Notes under the pieces: model-generated
Databases searched by the model: none
What the model was told of the DNA's origin: nothing
What the model saw: only the letters and a program-made list of their open reading frames with translations
Translations under genes and position numbers: made by a program
In this document: positions 34,651-45,681 of the stretch, one piece after another
Position numbering within the stretch: the stretch's first letter is position 1
Layout of the letters: the number at the start of each line of letters is the position of its first letter
Assembly: GCA_023213395.1 (NCBI GenBank)
Contig: CM041465.1
Coordinates: forward strand, 161,331,741 to 161,395,740
From: Cycas panzhihuaensis
Lineage: Eukaryota; Cycadophyta
Direction: 5' to 3'
DNA length: 64,000 nucleotides

Positions 34651-35276
34651 GAAGGGGGGTGAAAATGAGATTTATTTTCACAGGCTCACGATCGATCTGG
34701 ACCTCTTCTTTTGACACAATAGAACCCTGCCAGATTTCAGAGACACATAGCAAGAGATTTGATCGTTACATCGAGGAAAGGAGATAGCCAATGTGATTTA
34801 GAAGACAAGATAGCAATGGCAAGGCTGGATCTAATCAGTGGATTATCCCTTACCCATTTCATTTTATCATTTATTTTTGGCTCCTTTTTTAGCTTGTTTT
34901 TTGGCCCCTTAAGGGCAATTTGGGACCCTTTGGAGCATGAATGAGGCCTAGAGAGGGGGAGGACTAGAGTAGTAGGTAGCCCTGGTCTTAATGGGCCAGA
35001 AGTTGGCCCACTTAGATAAACATTTGGGGGTGATGATAGTCATGAACATGATCAACCAAATAATATAAATAAAAAGTATATAGATATCGAGATCAACATG
35101 TAAGGGCTTTATACCACAGGTGGTACAAAGGACAAAGGGAAGAAAATAAACTTAGTGGTCGCCATATTTTAACCTTATTAGTAGCTAGCTTTCAGGGGTG
35201 CGAACAGATTGCAGGATGAAGGATGGGACGATCCTAAAACTAGGGTGATTAGGCCACCCGATAGGTTGCCAAAGGA

Positions 35277-35692
35277 GGATCATTTAGAAAATGATGACAA
35301 CACTCAAGGATGTGATAAACGAGGCCATCTACCATAGAATTTAAGCCTCAGGGAATATGCTGAATATCTACAGAAGAGAAATGAGACAGGAGAGTCTTGG
35401 TGATCGAAGCAAGAGCTCTCAAATGTGGGTAATGTACATGGTAAACCTGGGTGAGATGTGATATGACGGTCTAAGAGTCACAAAGAAGGATGATGGGACT
35501 ATGGTAAAAACAGAGTACGTTAGTGAGGGCCTCAATAATAGTTATGTATTCAGCTTCATTATTGGTGGCCTTAAGAAGAAAAATCCTAGAATGCATGTAG
35601 TCATATCTAGAGGGGTCACAGAGGATCCATGCAATAGCAGATAGTCCTAGATTATTGTAGCTTCCTCCATCAGTGAAGATAAGCAATACCAT
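35277..35692 (-). pseudogene. aRNH relic, Gypsy-3 unit 2
   Basis: LIFTDGGSYNN, KATNNEAEYITII and LLCDS visible in 35471-35749; same TAG after CDS as units 1 and 3. Past the stop, DIQHIP is readable, showing Gln where Gypsy-1 and Gypsy-2 have TAG. Confidence 0.76.
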
Positions 35693-36265
35693 GGTGAGGA
35701 AATAGGGATCTCCGTCAAACAACGAGAGGAAGAGTGATGACGAGGTCAATAGGTGGAGAGAAGGGAGATGAGGTAGCGACGAGGCTACTAATCACTTAGA
35801 AGGCTAAGAATATAGGTCACAAAGGATAGGAGAGTCCTAAAAAGAGGCTACGCAAAGGCGAGGAAACTGACCTGATAAAGAGGCAGGGAAATGGTGGTGA
35901 AAAAAGGTCCCTTTAGGGCCGCAAAGGTTGCTAACAGGACCAAGATGAGGCTCGGAAAAGGGGAGGTGCTTTCTTTGGGAGCCTCAATGGTCTAAATGGG
36001 CAGTGAAAATGAGTCTAGAATGGCAAAATGAGTCAAAGGAGTATAAACATATGTATGTTTTGGAGTGGCATGAAAAATGAGATGAAAAGGGTCTACAGGA
36101 GACTGAAGGAGTCATTATAAATACACCAAAAAAGCTCGAAATGGAAGCAACAGAGGTAGAACAAGGGATGAACCTAGAAGACAAAGGTAATAAGGCCAAG
36201 GAAATAGTCGTGAGGGCTATCGCAATAAAAGAAAGAGAGATAGTACCTCCCAAGGCTCCCACGTG

Positions 36266-36273
36266 TATAAAGG
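36266..36273 (+). promoter_or_regulatory. TATA box of antisense PMD gene, unit 2
   Basis: TATAAAGG, weakened relative to units 1 and 3 (upstream TA changed to TG). Confidence 0.5.
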
Positions 36274-36897
36274 AAGGGGGGTGAAAATGAGATTTATTTT
36301 CATGGGATCACGATCGATCTGGACCTCTTCTTTCTACATATTGGAACCCTGCCAAATTTTAGAGACATATAGTGAGAGATTTAATCATTAGATCGAGGCA
36401 AGGAGATAGCCAACATGATTTAGATGATGAGATGGCAATGGAGAGGCCATATCTAGTGAGTGGATTATCCCCTACCCACTTCATTTTATCACTTATTTTC
36501 GTTTGCTTTTTTAGCTTGTTTTTTGGCCCCTAAAGGGCAATTTGGGACCCGTTGGAGCCTGAATGAGGCCTAGAGAGGGGAGGACTAGGGAAGTAGGTAG
36601 CCCTGGTCGTAGTGGGCTAGAACTTAGCCCACTTAGATAAAAATTTAGGGGTGATGATAGTCATGAACATGATCAACCAAATAATATAAATAAAAAGTAT
36701 ATAGATATGGAGATCAACATGTAAGGGCTTTATGCCACAGGTGGTACAAAGGACAAAGGGAAGAAAATAAACTTAGTGGTCACCATATTTTAACCTTATT
36801 AGTAGCTAGCTTTTAGGGGTGTGAACAGATTGCAAGATGAAGGATGGGATGATCCCGAAACTAGGGTGATTAAGCCACCCGATAGGTTGCCAAAGGA

Positions 36898-37313
36898 GGA
36901 TCATTGAGAAGATGATGACAATGCTCAAGGATGTGATAAACAAGGCCATCTACCTTAGAATTTAAGCCTCGAGGAATATGTTGAATATCTACAGAAGAGA
37001 AACGAGATAGGAGAGTCCTTGTGATCGAAGCAAGAGCTCTCAAATATGGGTAACATACATGGTAAACCTGGGTGAGATGTGATATGACGGTCTAAGAGTC
37101 ACAAAGAAGGATGATAGGACTGTGGAAAAAATATAGTACATTAGTGAGGGCCTCAATAACAGTTGTATATTCAGCTTCCTTATTGGTGGCCTTAAGAAGA
37201 AAAATCCTAGAATGCATGTAGTCATATCTAGAGGGGTCACAGAGGATCCATGCAATAGCAGATAGTCCTAGATTACTGTAGCTTCCTCCATCGGTAAAGA
37301 TAAGCAATACCAT
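36898..37313 (-). pseudogene. aRNH relic, Gypsy-3 unit 3
   Basis: LIFTDGGSYSN, KATNKEAEYTTVIEAL (one Asn to Lys) and LLCDS in 37092-37373; TAG follows CDS. Confidence 0.76.
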
Positions 37314-37887
37314 GGTGAGGAAATAGGGATCTCCATCAAACAGCGAGAGGAAGAGTGACGACGACGAGGTCAATAGGTGGAGAGAAGGGAGATGAGGTAG
37401 CGACGAGGCTACTAATTACTTAGAAGGCTAAGAATATAGGTCACAAAGGATAGGAGAGTCCTAAAAAGAGGCTACCCGGAGGCGAGGAAACTGACCCAAT
37501 AAAGAGGTATGGAAATGGTGGTGAAAAAAGGTCCCTTTAAGGCCGCAAAGGTTGTTAGCAGGGCCAAGATGAGGCTCGGAAAAGGGGAGGTACTTCCTTT
37601 GGGAGCCTCAATGGTCTAAATAGGCAGTGAAAATGAGTCTAGAATGGCAAAATGAGTCAAAGGAGTATAAACATAGGTATGTTTTGGAGTGGCATGAAAA
37701 ATGAGATGAAAAGGGTCTACAGGAGACTGAAGGAGTCATTATAAATGCACCAAAAAAGCTCGAAATAGAAGCAACAGAGGTAGAACAAGGGACGAACTTA
37801 GAAGACAAAGGTAATAAGGCTAGGGAAATAGTCATGAGGGCTATCGCAATAGAAGAAAAAGAGATAGTGCCTCCCTGGACCCCCACG

Positions 37888-37897
37888 TATATAAAGG
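37888..37897 (+). promoter_or_regulatory. TATA box of antisense PMD gene, unit 3
   Basis: TATATAAAGG, about 160 bp upstream of the predicted ATG at 38056. Best candidate promoter for the PMD gene of Gypsy-3. Confidence 0.6.
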
Positions 37898-38055
37898 AAG
37901 GGGGGTGAAAACGATATTTATTTTCATGGGCTCACAATCAATCTAGACCTCTTCTTTCTACACAGTGGAACCCTGCTAGATTTTAGAGACACATAGCGAG
38001 AGATTTAATCATTGGATCGAGGCAAGGAGATAGCCAACATGATTTAGATGATGAG

Positions 38056-40515
38056 ATGGCAATGGAGAGGTCAGATCTAGTGAGTGGATTATCCCCTACC
38101 CATTTCATTTTATCACTTATTTTTTGTTGATTTTTTATCTTGTTCTTTGGCCCCTTAAGGGAAATTTAGGACCCTTTAGAGCCTGAATAAGGCCTAGAGG
38201 GGAAGGACCGAGGCGAGGTAGCTCGGTCCCGGGCCAAAGACTTGGCCCACTTAGATAAAATTTTAGGTTTTCTTGGGCATCCCACCCACTTTTTATGGGG
38301 GGAAACAATGACCCCATGATAAAGATCATGGTGCCATGAAGTTTTTTATGGGGTCATTGAGGGGATGCAAAAATCTTAGCATGGCCTATGCAAACTCTGT
38401 AGTACCACAGAGTTTGATGCGGGGTAGAGAGAAAAAGGAGAAAAAAAGAAGAAAGGAAGCATGGGAGGATGGTTGGCTTAGCTTAGTGGAGCAAGAGGTA
38501 TCCTAAGGATGGTTAGGCATGGCATGAGTAGTGTATGGATTGATTCCTGGGTGGTTTTATAGGCGTTTCTCGCAGTGGACAACTATGAGAACAGAGGAGT
38601 TGCTATGATGAGTTTTATCAAAATGATGTCGTAGAAGGACAAAGGGGTTTTAAGATGTTATGAGCTCTTGAAGGTTATCAAGACACTACATTATGCATCA
38701 GATCAGCATCTCTTAGTGGACATAGTCTCCCATTGGGATCGTCAGCAGCATGTTTTCCATCTCCCTCAGGTAGGAGATATCACCATCATGCCAGGAGACA
38801 TTCAGAGGATACTAGGGGTGCTAGCAGAAGGAGCGCTAGCATCGTCAGGCACGTCGCCTAGTATAGACACCGCACACATGGAGTCAACTACATATTTCAT
38901 AGGCTAGGGTAGGTGGGACTGACAAGGGGTGTCGATGTAGATTATGGTGATGTCCACGATTCCTCGAGTGAGGAAACCCATCACACTAGGTATTTTGTTT
39001 TGAATCTCTTGGAAACAAAACTACAGGGACATTCCAGGTGGGTGGATGGCTACAGTAACGAGGTGTGAGGCTGGAGAGAGGTTGGATTGGGCCACCTTGA
39101 TAGCAGCAAACATGGTGGCTCTACTAGATGTGATCCATGTGGTAGGGAGAGGTGGTTTTTTGTATTGAACCCTACTATAGTACTATTTTTTTGACCATTT
39201 TGGGATAGTGGAACCACCTAGAGGCCTCATCCTATCTCAACACAAGTGCCCATGATGCACAAGTGATAGACTCAGTTCATGGGAACCTAGGAATAGGTAC
39301 ACATCAAGAGATTGGTGGAGGCAACATCACTAGACCTCCTCACCCTAGTAGACTACACAGTAGATCCATATAGAGGGGTGCACTAAGACAACAATGATGC
39401 AGTGGGAGAGTTAGGAGATGACCCAGATGAGGGTGGAGGCAGCTATGGAGGCCATAGGGTAGCCCCATCAAGAGCCACAGGAGGAGAGGCAGGTCCCTCT
39501 GGGGCTATGGGAGGAGAGGCAGGTCCTTCGAGAGTTGTAGGAGTAGACCACCAACACAGAGGGAGAGAGTAGCAGGCAAAGCTCTGACAGTAGTAGTGGC
39601 AATAGTAGTAGCAATAGAGGTAGCAATAGCTACAACAAATGGAGGAGAGGAGGTAGGAGAGGTCCCAATGACCCAGGAGGAAGGAGAGATGGTACCAAAG
39701 GCTAATAAAGGTAGTCCAGTAGTTGAGGGAGCTCCTATGGAGGAGGTGGTCATTAGAGTCGAGGAGCTAGCCATCCTAGGAGGTGAGACACTACCCTTAC
39801 CTGATGTCTTTTGACCACTAGCTACCTGGATAGCTTACTTTGATTTGATTTTGATGCTTTGATATATGCATATATAGACTAACATATGGTATATGCAGTT
39901 TGGTAGGAGCAGTGGAGATAAGGAGGTTAGTAGAGGCAGTAACTCAGGAGTTGTTTCCCTAAATCTATATAGAGGGACAACCTTTAATCTAGGCTACAAA
40001 GGAGCCATGATTGATAGGGGCACACGTGGCAGCATTCTCCTCATTGATCAAGGCTAGGGATATGTAGGCAACGGAGTCCCAGGGATACCTAGCGAGGGTA
40101 GGATAACTGTAGGGGGAGCTAGATGGGATCTACACAAAGGGACCAGGAAGTCATAGAGAGGGAAACCTTACGAGGCCAAGTCTAGGTGCTAGAGGCTGAG
40201 GGAGGAGGAGTAGCAGGCAGGGATGCAGGGAGCCAAATCCAGATCATCGTGCTAAAGGAAGGACTCCATAGGGCAGAGAGAGAGAGGGATAGTATCTAGG
40301 CAAGATACGATCAACTAGTGGAGTAGGTTGCCATGTGATCGTCACAGAGTAGGACATAGACTCACATGACAATGACAACCTAGAGGAGGCCTCAGGATGA
40401 GGGGACCGAGGTAGGGAGCTCATAGTGATAGTGGAGGAGCCTAGGAGGGATATCGTCTCCTAGGGAGGGGTTACACAGGCCAGGAGATGATACCCACTTA
40501 GAGCAGGACGTTAAG
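38056..40515 (+). pseudogene. Antisense PMD (plant mobile domain) gene of Gypsy-3
   Basis: Opposite strand to the element. Predicted exon 1 is 38056-38079 (eight codons) with donor GTGAGT at 38080. Intron 1 is 483 bp with acceptor TTTTATAG ending at 38562. Exon 2 continues in frame into VDNYEN and then the PMD signature: LLVDIVSHWDRQQHVFHLP, QVGDITIMPGDIQRILGV (open stretch 38668-38907). Stops follow, but LDWATLIAANMVA and a GRGGF...YFFDHFGIVEPPRG segment match Gypsy-2. Intron 2 ends near 39906; exon 3 (VEIRRLVEAVTQELFP-like) runs to about 40515. PMD proteins of plants (MAIN, MAIL1) act in silencing and genome stability, and PMDs are also known in transposons. This copy is decayed. Confidence 0.8.
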
Positions 40516-41316
40516 GAGCTAAACACACTATTAGTTTTGAGCAGGAAAGCATTAGACCGCCAGGGAGTCATACCACATATAGATATATGATTGTACTCCT
40601 CCCTACAAGGATTCCAACTTCTTAAGGATGATGTACTATATGGCTTTGTACGATATGATTCATATGTATATAGATGGGGGCCAATTGGTATCCCATTTGA
40701 TCCATGGTGATGGTATTATGATGGTTTGTGATGTTGTATTGTTATTTATTTATTTGTTTATTTGTATATATGCATAGAGAAATGGATGCATGAAGATATA
40801 GGTGCACGAGGGATTAGGCATCATGATGATTTTAGTTGATTGTTACATATAGCTTTTGTTGTTAGATCACTTGGGTGATATTTGGGTTTCTTTTCATACA
40901 GGACTACACTTGTAGTGGGCACACATAACCACCATGTATGTAGGTGATAGGCACGTATGAGGCTAAGAGAGAGAGAGCCATATATATCCATTAAAGGAGA
41001 ATAATAGATATGCAAAGGAAACGATGACAAAGAGGGAGTATAGATACTTAAGCAAGAAGTCCTAATTGGGGTGCAATTCAGAGCTCAGGGGTGATGGAAG
41101 TTTACACATCCAACTAGAAGGAGAGGTTTCCCTCAGAAGGGAAACAAAAAGGATTCCATAGAAGAGATGGAATTATAAAGGTGAGAAGCCACCCTAAGAC
41201 GTAATTCCACCTGTGGTTAGGAGGAATGGAGATGCACTTAGAGTGGTAGTTTAAGCTTATTTCATAGTGGTAAAGGAAGAAAGTAATTTGCCTAATCTAC
41301 TTAGGAGTAGGGAAGG
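40516..41316. other. Convergent spacer between PMD gene and integrase (Gypsy-3)
   Basis: No gene. Includes an AT-rich (TTAT)n-like run at about 40740-40768 and short purine repeats. Position equals 17296-17958 and 55084-55740 in the other copies. Confidence 0.6.
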
Positions 41317-42420
41317 TCACACATAGAATTTACTTAGGAATTTATCATTGACTGCCTTCTCAAACACAAGACCCTTTAGAGTTACAATCCTATAGGTGTC
41401 ATTGTTGAGACTTTCAAGAACGATGAAAGGACCAACCCATTTAGGTATGAATTTGGACAAGTGATCATGGAGATACTCCAACTTAAGGATGTGATCCCCA
41501 GGATATAAAGGGCAAGGATGAAGGTGTTTGTCATACATTCTTCATGCCCTAGCTTTGGAGGTGAGATTTGTTTGATACGCAGTCAAACATCTCTCATCTA
41601 AGGCTTCAACGTTAAGGAGGCAGGCATGGTGATAGGACTCCTCATTAATAAGGCCTCGAAGGAAAACTCGCAAGGAATGAATTTCAACTTCCAAAGGGAG
41701 TACCACCTTAGTTCCATACATAAGGGAGAACAGGGTCATCCCTGTGGCTGTGCAGATGGAAGTGCGATACACTCATAAGATAGAAAGAAGATGAGGATGC
41801 CAATCATTTTTAGATTAAGTAATGGTTTTCTTTAGGATAGTTATGAGAGTTTTATTGAAAGATTTGATTTGGCCATTGGCCCAAGTGTAATAAGGAGAGG
41901 AAGTCTTGTGAGATATCCTAAACCTCCCACAAAGCTCATCCATTTCCTTATTATAGAAGGGAGTTCTATTATCTGTGATCAAGACATCAGGAACCCTGAA
42001 CCAACAGATGATATTCCGGTAGACGAAAGTAGCTATCATCTTACCAAAAGTGGAAGACAGTGGGATCGCTTCAGCCTATTTGGTAAAGTATTCTATTGCA
42101 GTCAAGATAAACTTATGTTGTGATGAAGAAGGAGGGGTTATGGGCCCAATGAGGTCTAATCCCCATTGGGAGAAAGGCCATGGATAAATAATGGGGTGTA
42201 GGGCCTCAGAAGGTAAATAGATGACGTTGGTGTGTTCCTGACACCTATGGCATCATAAGGCATAGGCATGGGTGTCCTTGAAGAGGGATAGCCAATAGTA
42301 ACCCATGCAAAGGATCCTTTGGGCCATGGATTGGCCTCCAAAGTGCCCCCCACAAATGCTGTTATGGCACTCATGAAGTATCTGGTTCACTTAATCAAGG
42401 TTGACATAGTAAAGGATGAC
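41317..42420 (-). pseudogene. Gypsy-3 integrase (defective)
   Basis: C-terminal GPY-type domain at 41317-41538 (WVGPFIVLESLNNDTYRI), core at 41815-42039. The second catalytic Asp is present (LITDNRTPF), but the Glu of NGQ-x-E is Lys (codon 41863-41865). At the position where Gypsy-1 and Gypsy-2 have TAG, this copy has TGG/Trp (41800-41802). The zinc region is at about 42260-42390. Confidence 0.87.
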
Positions 42421-43920
42421 CCCATCAAAGGACCTTTTGCACAACACTCCTTCTATGAGGAAGTATTACCTAGTAGTAGCCCTAATGTGTGACCTTACCT
42501 TGTCACTAGTATTAGAATGATACTATTATTTATTGAGGTATCATACAATATCCCTATACCATTCACTATCAGTCAATAGATGGGGGAACAAGTCTTAAAT
42601 GGAAAAGATAAGCTCATCTGGCAAGGAATCATCAAAAGGCATGTGCAAAGGGTTGGGAATGGGGGCATCAACTAGTTGTTCAACAACCACCATCCTCTTC
42701 TTCAATTTCCTATAAACAATTTGGAGGTCAAATTCTTGATGGAGAATAGCCTACTTATTGGTCCTACCTATCAATTTGGATCAGGTTAAGAGGTATCTCA
42801 AGGGATCAGATTGAACGATCACTTGAGTAGTGTTACCAAGCAAGTAGTACCTAAACTTCTTAGTGGCATGCACTATGGTGAGTCATTCCTTCTTGGCAGG
42901 GGAGTAGTTGAGCTTAGCAGAAACTAAGGTGCAACTGATAAAGTAGATGGCTCTCTCAGGTCCTAAGTCATCCTCTTGGGTGAGCATGGCCCCTAAGGAC
43001 TCATCAGCAGCCGAGGTATAAAGGATGAAAGGTTGATCGAAGAGAGGAGGCACCAGCATTGGGGCAGAAGCTAACGCTCTTTTGATCTCTTCAAAAGCTT
43101 CCTGGGCCTTTAGATACCAAATGAATGGAGCCCCCTTCTTTAATAAGTTAGTGAGGAGTTTTATGTTTATGGCAGAGTTCACCAAGAAACACCTAAGGAA
43201 ACCTAATCTACCTAAGAACAACTTAATTTGCTATTGACGCTTGGGAGGAGGCATGTCAAAGATGGCCTTGACTTTGTTGGGATCAATTTGGATTCCTTTT
43301 TTTGAAACAAGGAAACCAAGGAGTTTGCCAGCGGTTACGGTAAACATATATTTAAGAGGATTTAAGCTCACATGGTATTTACGACACCTAGTGAAGATGG
43401 CTTACAAATCGCTAGGATGGTGGGCCTTTATGCATGAAAGACCCATCATGTCATCCATGAAAACCTTAAGGGTTTTATTAATGAGGTCATGGAAGATGAA
43501 CTTCATCACCCTTTGGTAAGTAGTGCCTACATTCTTGAGCCCAAAAGACATCGCTTTGTAAGAGAAGGTGCCCCAAGGAGTGGTGAAGGCTATTTTATGA
43601 TAGTCTTTAGGAGAAATCTGGATTTGGTTATACCCAGAGAAGCCATTCATTAAGGACATGATTTCAAATCTAGTGGTTCAATTAATGATTTGATCAATGA
43701 AAGGTAAAGGAAAGTTGTCTTTGGGACATGTGTTGTTAATGTCACGGAAGTCAACACATATCTGAATTGTCCCATTCTTTTTAGCAATAGGAACAATGTT
43801 TGAGACCCACTTGGGATAGTAAATGGAGGTGATTAATCTTGCATCTAGGAGTTTCTCAACTTCCATCTTCACGACAGCTGAAAGTTTAGGATGAAGAGGG
43901 TGTTGTTTTTGCCATACAAG
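42421..43920 (-). pseudogene. Gypsy-3 RT and gypsy RNase H (defective)
   Basis: RNase H in 42883-43221 (ADESLGAMLTQEDD, YFISCTL, KLNYSPAKKE). RT in 43402-43659 and 43678-43872. The active-site box FMDD is intact, but the first catalytic Asp is Asn (SLMNGFSGYNQ, codon 43645-43647). At the position of the TGA shared by Gypsy-1/2 this copy has AGG. Confidence 0.87.
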
Positions 43921-45681
43921 GTGAGCACCTGATATGGTAGTAAGGCTATGAGTGACAATAGAAGAGTCTATTCCCTTCGTGTTAGTGTAATCTCATGCAA
44001 AGACGTCATAAAACGCCTAAAAAAGAAGGGTGTACTCCATTTCTTTAAGAGAACAATCTGCTCCCACCTTGATAACCTTGCCTAGGGCAAGGATGATGTC
44101 CTTAGTTGCCCTCATGCACATGGCATTCCCTTCCTCAAAGTAAAGGGGGGCTTGGTAAATAGGAGGGGGAGAGGAGGAAGAAGGTGGACTTGGGTCGGCT
44201 AAGGGTGACCCAATGGCTAAAACCTTCTGGCAACTAAGTTTATGATTACTAGGAGGGAGATTGAGCATGAAACCTACTGGGTACTCTAATAAGGCCTCAT
44301 CATTCTCAAAGTAATATGTCCCATGAATAGTTACACTTGAAGAAGACGAGGAGTGAGGAGCAAGAGGAACGGTGGGACCATAATGGTCGACCCACCTCTG
44401 ATCTCCTATGATAGGTGATAGGAGGTTCCCTCACCTCATCACTCGAGGAGGGTGATGAAGTGGAAGATGGAGCAGAATAGGAAATCACATGAGAGATAGG
44501 AGTAATAATACATGACTTGGGAGGAGGACTAAGCTCCTCAATTAAGGAGGTTTTAGGCCAGGGCCTAGAATAAAAGGAGCACCTCCTACTCATGTTCAGG
44601 ACGGATACAAGATGAGGGAGGTCCTCATACTCACCGTTAGACTCATTGTCGCTTAGCACGGTGAGATACCTATAGCTCCCCACACTAATAGGAGTAAAAT
44701 ATATAAGGTTGGAGGAAGAATAGGAAGGGCCTTTTTTCAAACAAGACGAACTAGGAATGTTGATATAATAAATGAAAGCATGGTCAGATGGGCCCCTATT
44801 ACCTTTTGCCTGATCACGAACTGCTTGAAAAGGTTGATGGAATTGTTTGGTAGGAGGAGTCTCCTAGGAAACAACCTTTATTCACCCTTCATGTACAAAT
44901 TTAAGTTGCCCCCAATGGGACAAGCATATAGCTCCCATCTTATCAAGCTATGGACATCCCACCAAAAGGTTGTAATCCACATCTACATTGATGAGTACAA
45001 TGTCGGTGAGGATGATTTTATCCTCGAAGATAAGAGGAATGGAAACCAACCCCAGGGGCATCTTTTTGCTACCATTGTAGCCTTGACAATGCCATGGGAC
45101 CAATTCTAGAGTCGATATACCTACCTCTTACATGATTCACAAGGGCATATCATTAACAGAAGAACTGTTGTCTATAGTAGTCCTTCAAAGGGTACATTCA
45201 AGTGTGTCTATGGATACAGTAAAGGGGTAGTGCCATTAACATTTACTTTCACTAGTTGGAGGGAGATCTTTAAGGTCGAATGAGATGACAGGTTCGCATC
45301 TTGGGATAACACCCAAGGTGTGAACAGAAGCATCAACTAACCCTAAGGTCTTTAGGAGTAGAGTGCATTGCTCTAGACAGCTTCTTAAGACATCCATCAT
45401 GGACATCCCCACAACCATGATATAAAACTCATCGATGATAGAGAAGGGCTTCCCCTTCATAGTAGGTTGGGAAAGTGCCCTTTGGAAATCATAATAACCA
45501 AGGCACACTAGGATCATCTTGGAAAGCGATAGGATCTATGAAGGAGGGTTCTCCAAAGGAGGGTTAAGATGAGAAGAAGAAGAAGCATAGATTGCTTCTT
45601 TAGCTACTTGAGATTAGGTCAAGGTGTATAATAGCATGGTTTCAAGTATTTGGATAACCCTCTTTCCCTTATTTTGGGGTC
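43921..45681 (-). pseudogene. Gypsy-3 acidic linker and protease (defective)
   Basis: Linker pieces 44017-44268 and 44306-44740 keep the acidic SVGSYRYLTVLSDNES...EYEDLPHLVSVL motif. Protease site IDNSSSVNDM near 45150-45175 has Ser (codon 45164-45166) for the Gly of DNG. The PR C-terminal LL-G-P motif is at about 44930-45000. Ends at the Gypsy-2 insertion. Confidence 0.83.

Larger units (their letters stand above)
33411..35031. repeat. Tandem unit 1 of 3 (1,621 bp) in Gypsy-3
   Basis: Starts gatgatagtc. Contains aRNH relic (minus), spacer, antisense TATA box (34642-34650), and the 5' leader/first exon/start of intron 1 of the PMD gene. In this copy the intron donor is mutated (ATCAGT near 34835). 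Unit 1 is the most diverged of the three. Confidence 0.92.
35032..36652. repeat. Tandem unit 2 of 3 (1,621 bp) in Gypsy-3
   Basis: Same length and content as unit 1. Shares with unit 3 variants not in unit 1 (e.g. gtgcgaac/gtgtgaac and agattgc near 35196-35214), so 2 and 3 are the more recent pair. Confidence 0.93.
36653..38273. repeat. Tandem unit 3 of 3, joined to the PMD gene
   Basis: Same unit; beyond about 38265 the sequence continues into the rest of intron 1 and the PMD exon instead of starting a new unit. So only this unit's promoter is in place for the gene. Confidence 0.92.
30633..45681 (-). mobile_element. Gypsy-3: old Tat-like element, 3' LTR to protease
   Basis: Main segment of the element that hosts Copia-2 (in its 3' LTR) and Gypsy-2 (between gag and protease). 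Low-coordinate side: 3' LTR to 33154, PPT 33155-33166. Then come three tandem units with aRNH, the antisense PMD gene, integrase, RNase H, RT, linker and protease up to 45681. The five bases gggtc at 45677-45681 are duplicated at 62195-62199. Sequence is AT-richer and more broken than Gypsy-1/2, consistent with greater age. Confidence 0.88.

Noticed and set aside
36241-36310. Three TATA boxes as three separate active genes
   Set aside because: Units 1 and 2 lead only into a truncated leader and then the next unit's aRNH 3' end; no reading frame follows.
38668-38907. Independent small host gene with PMD signature
   Set aside because: It is the only open piece of a longer antisense gene matching Gypsy-2 exon 2 and lies inside Gypsy-3; not an intact host gene.
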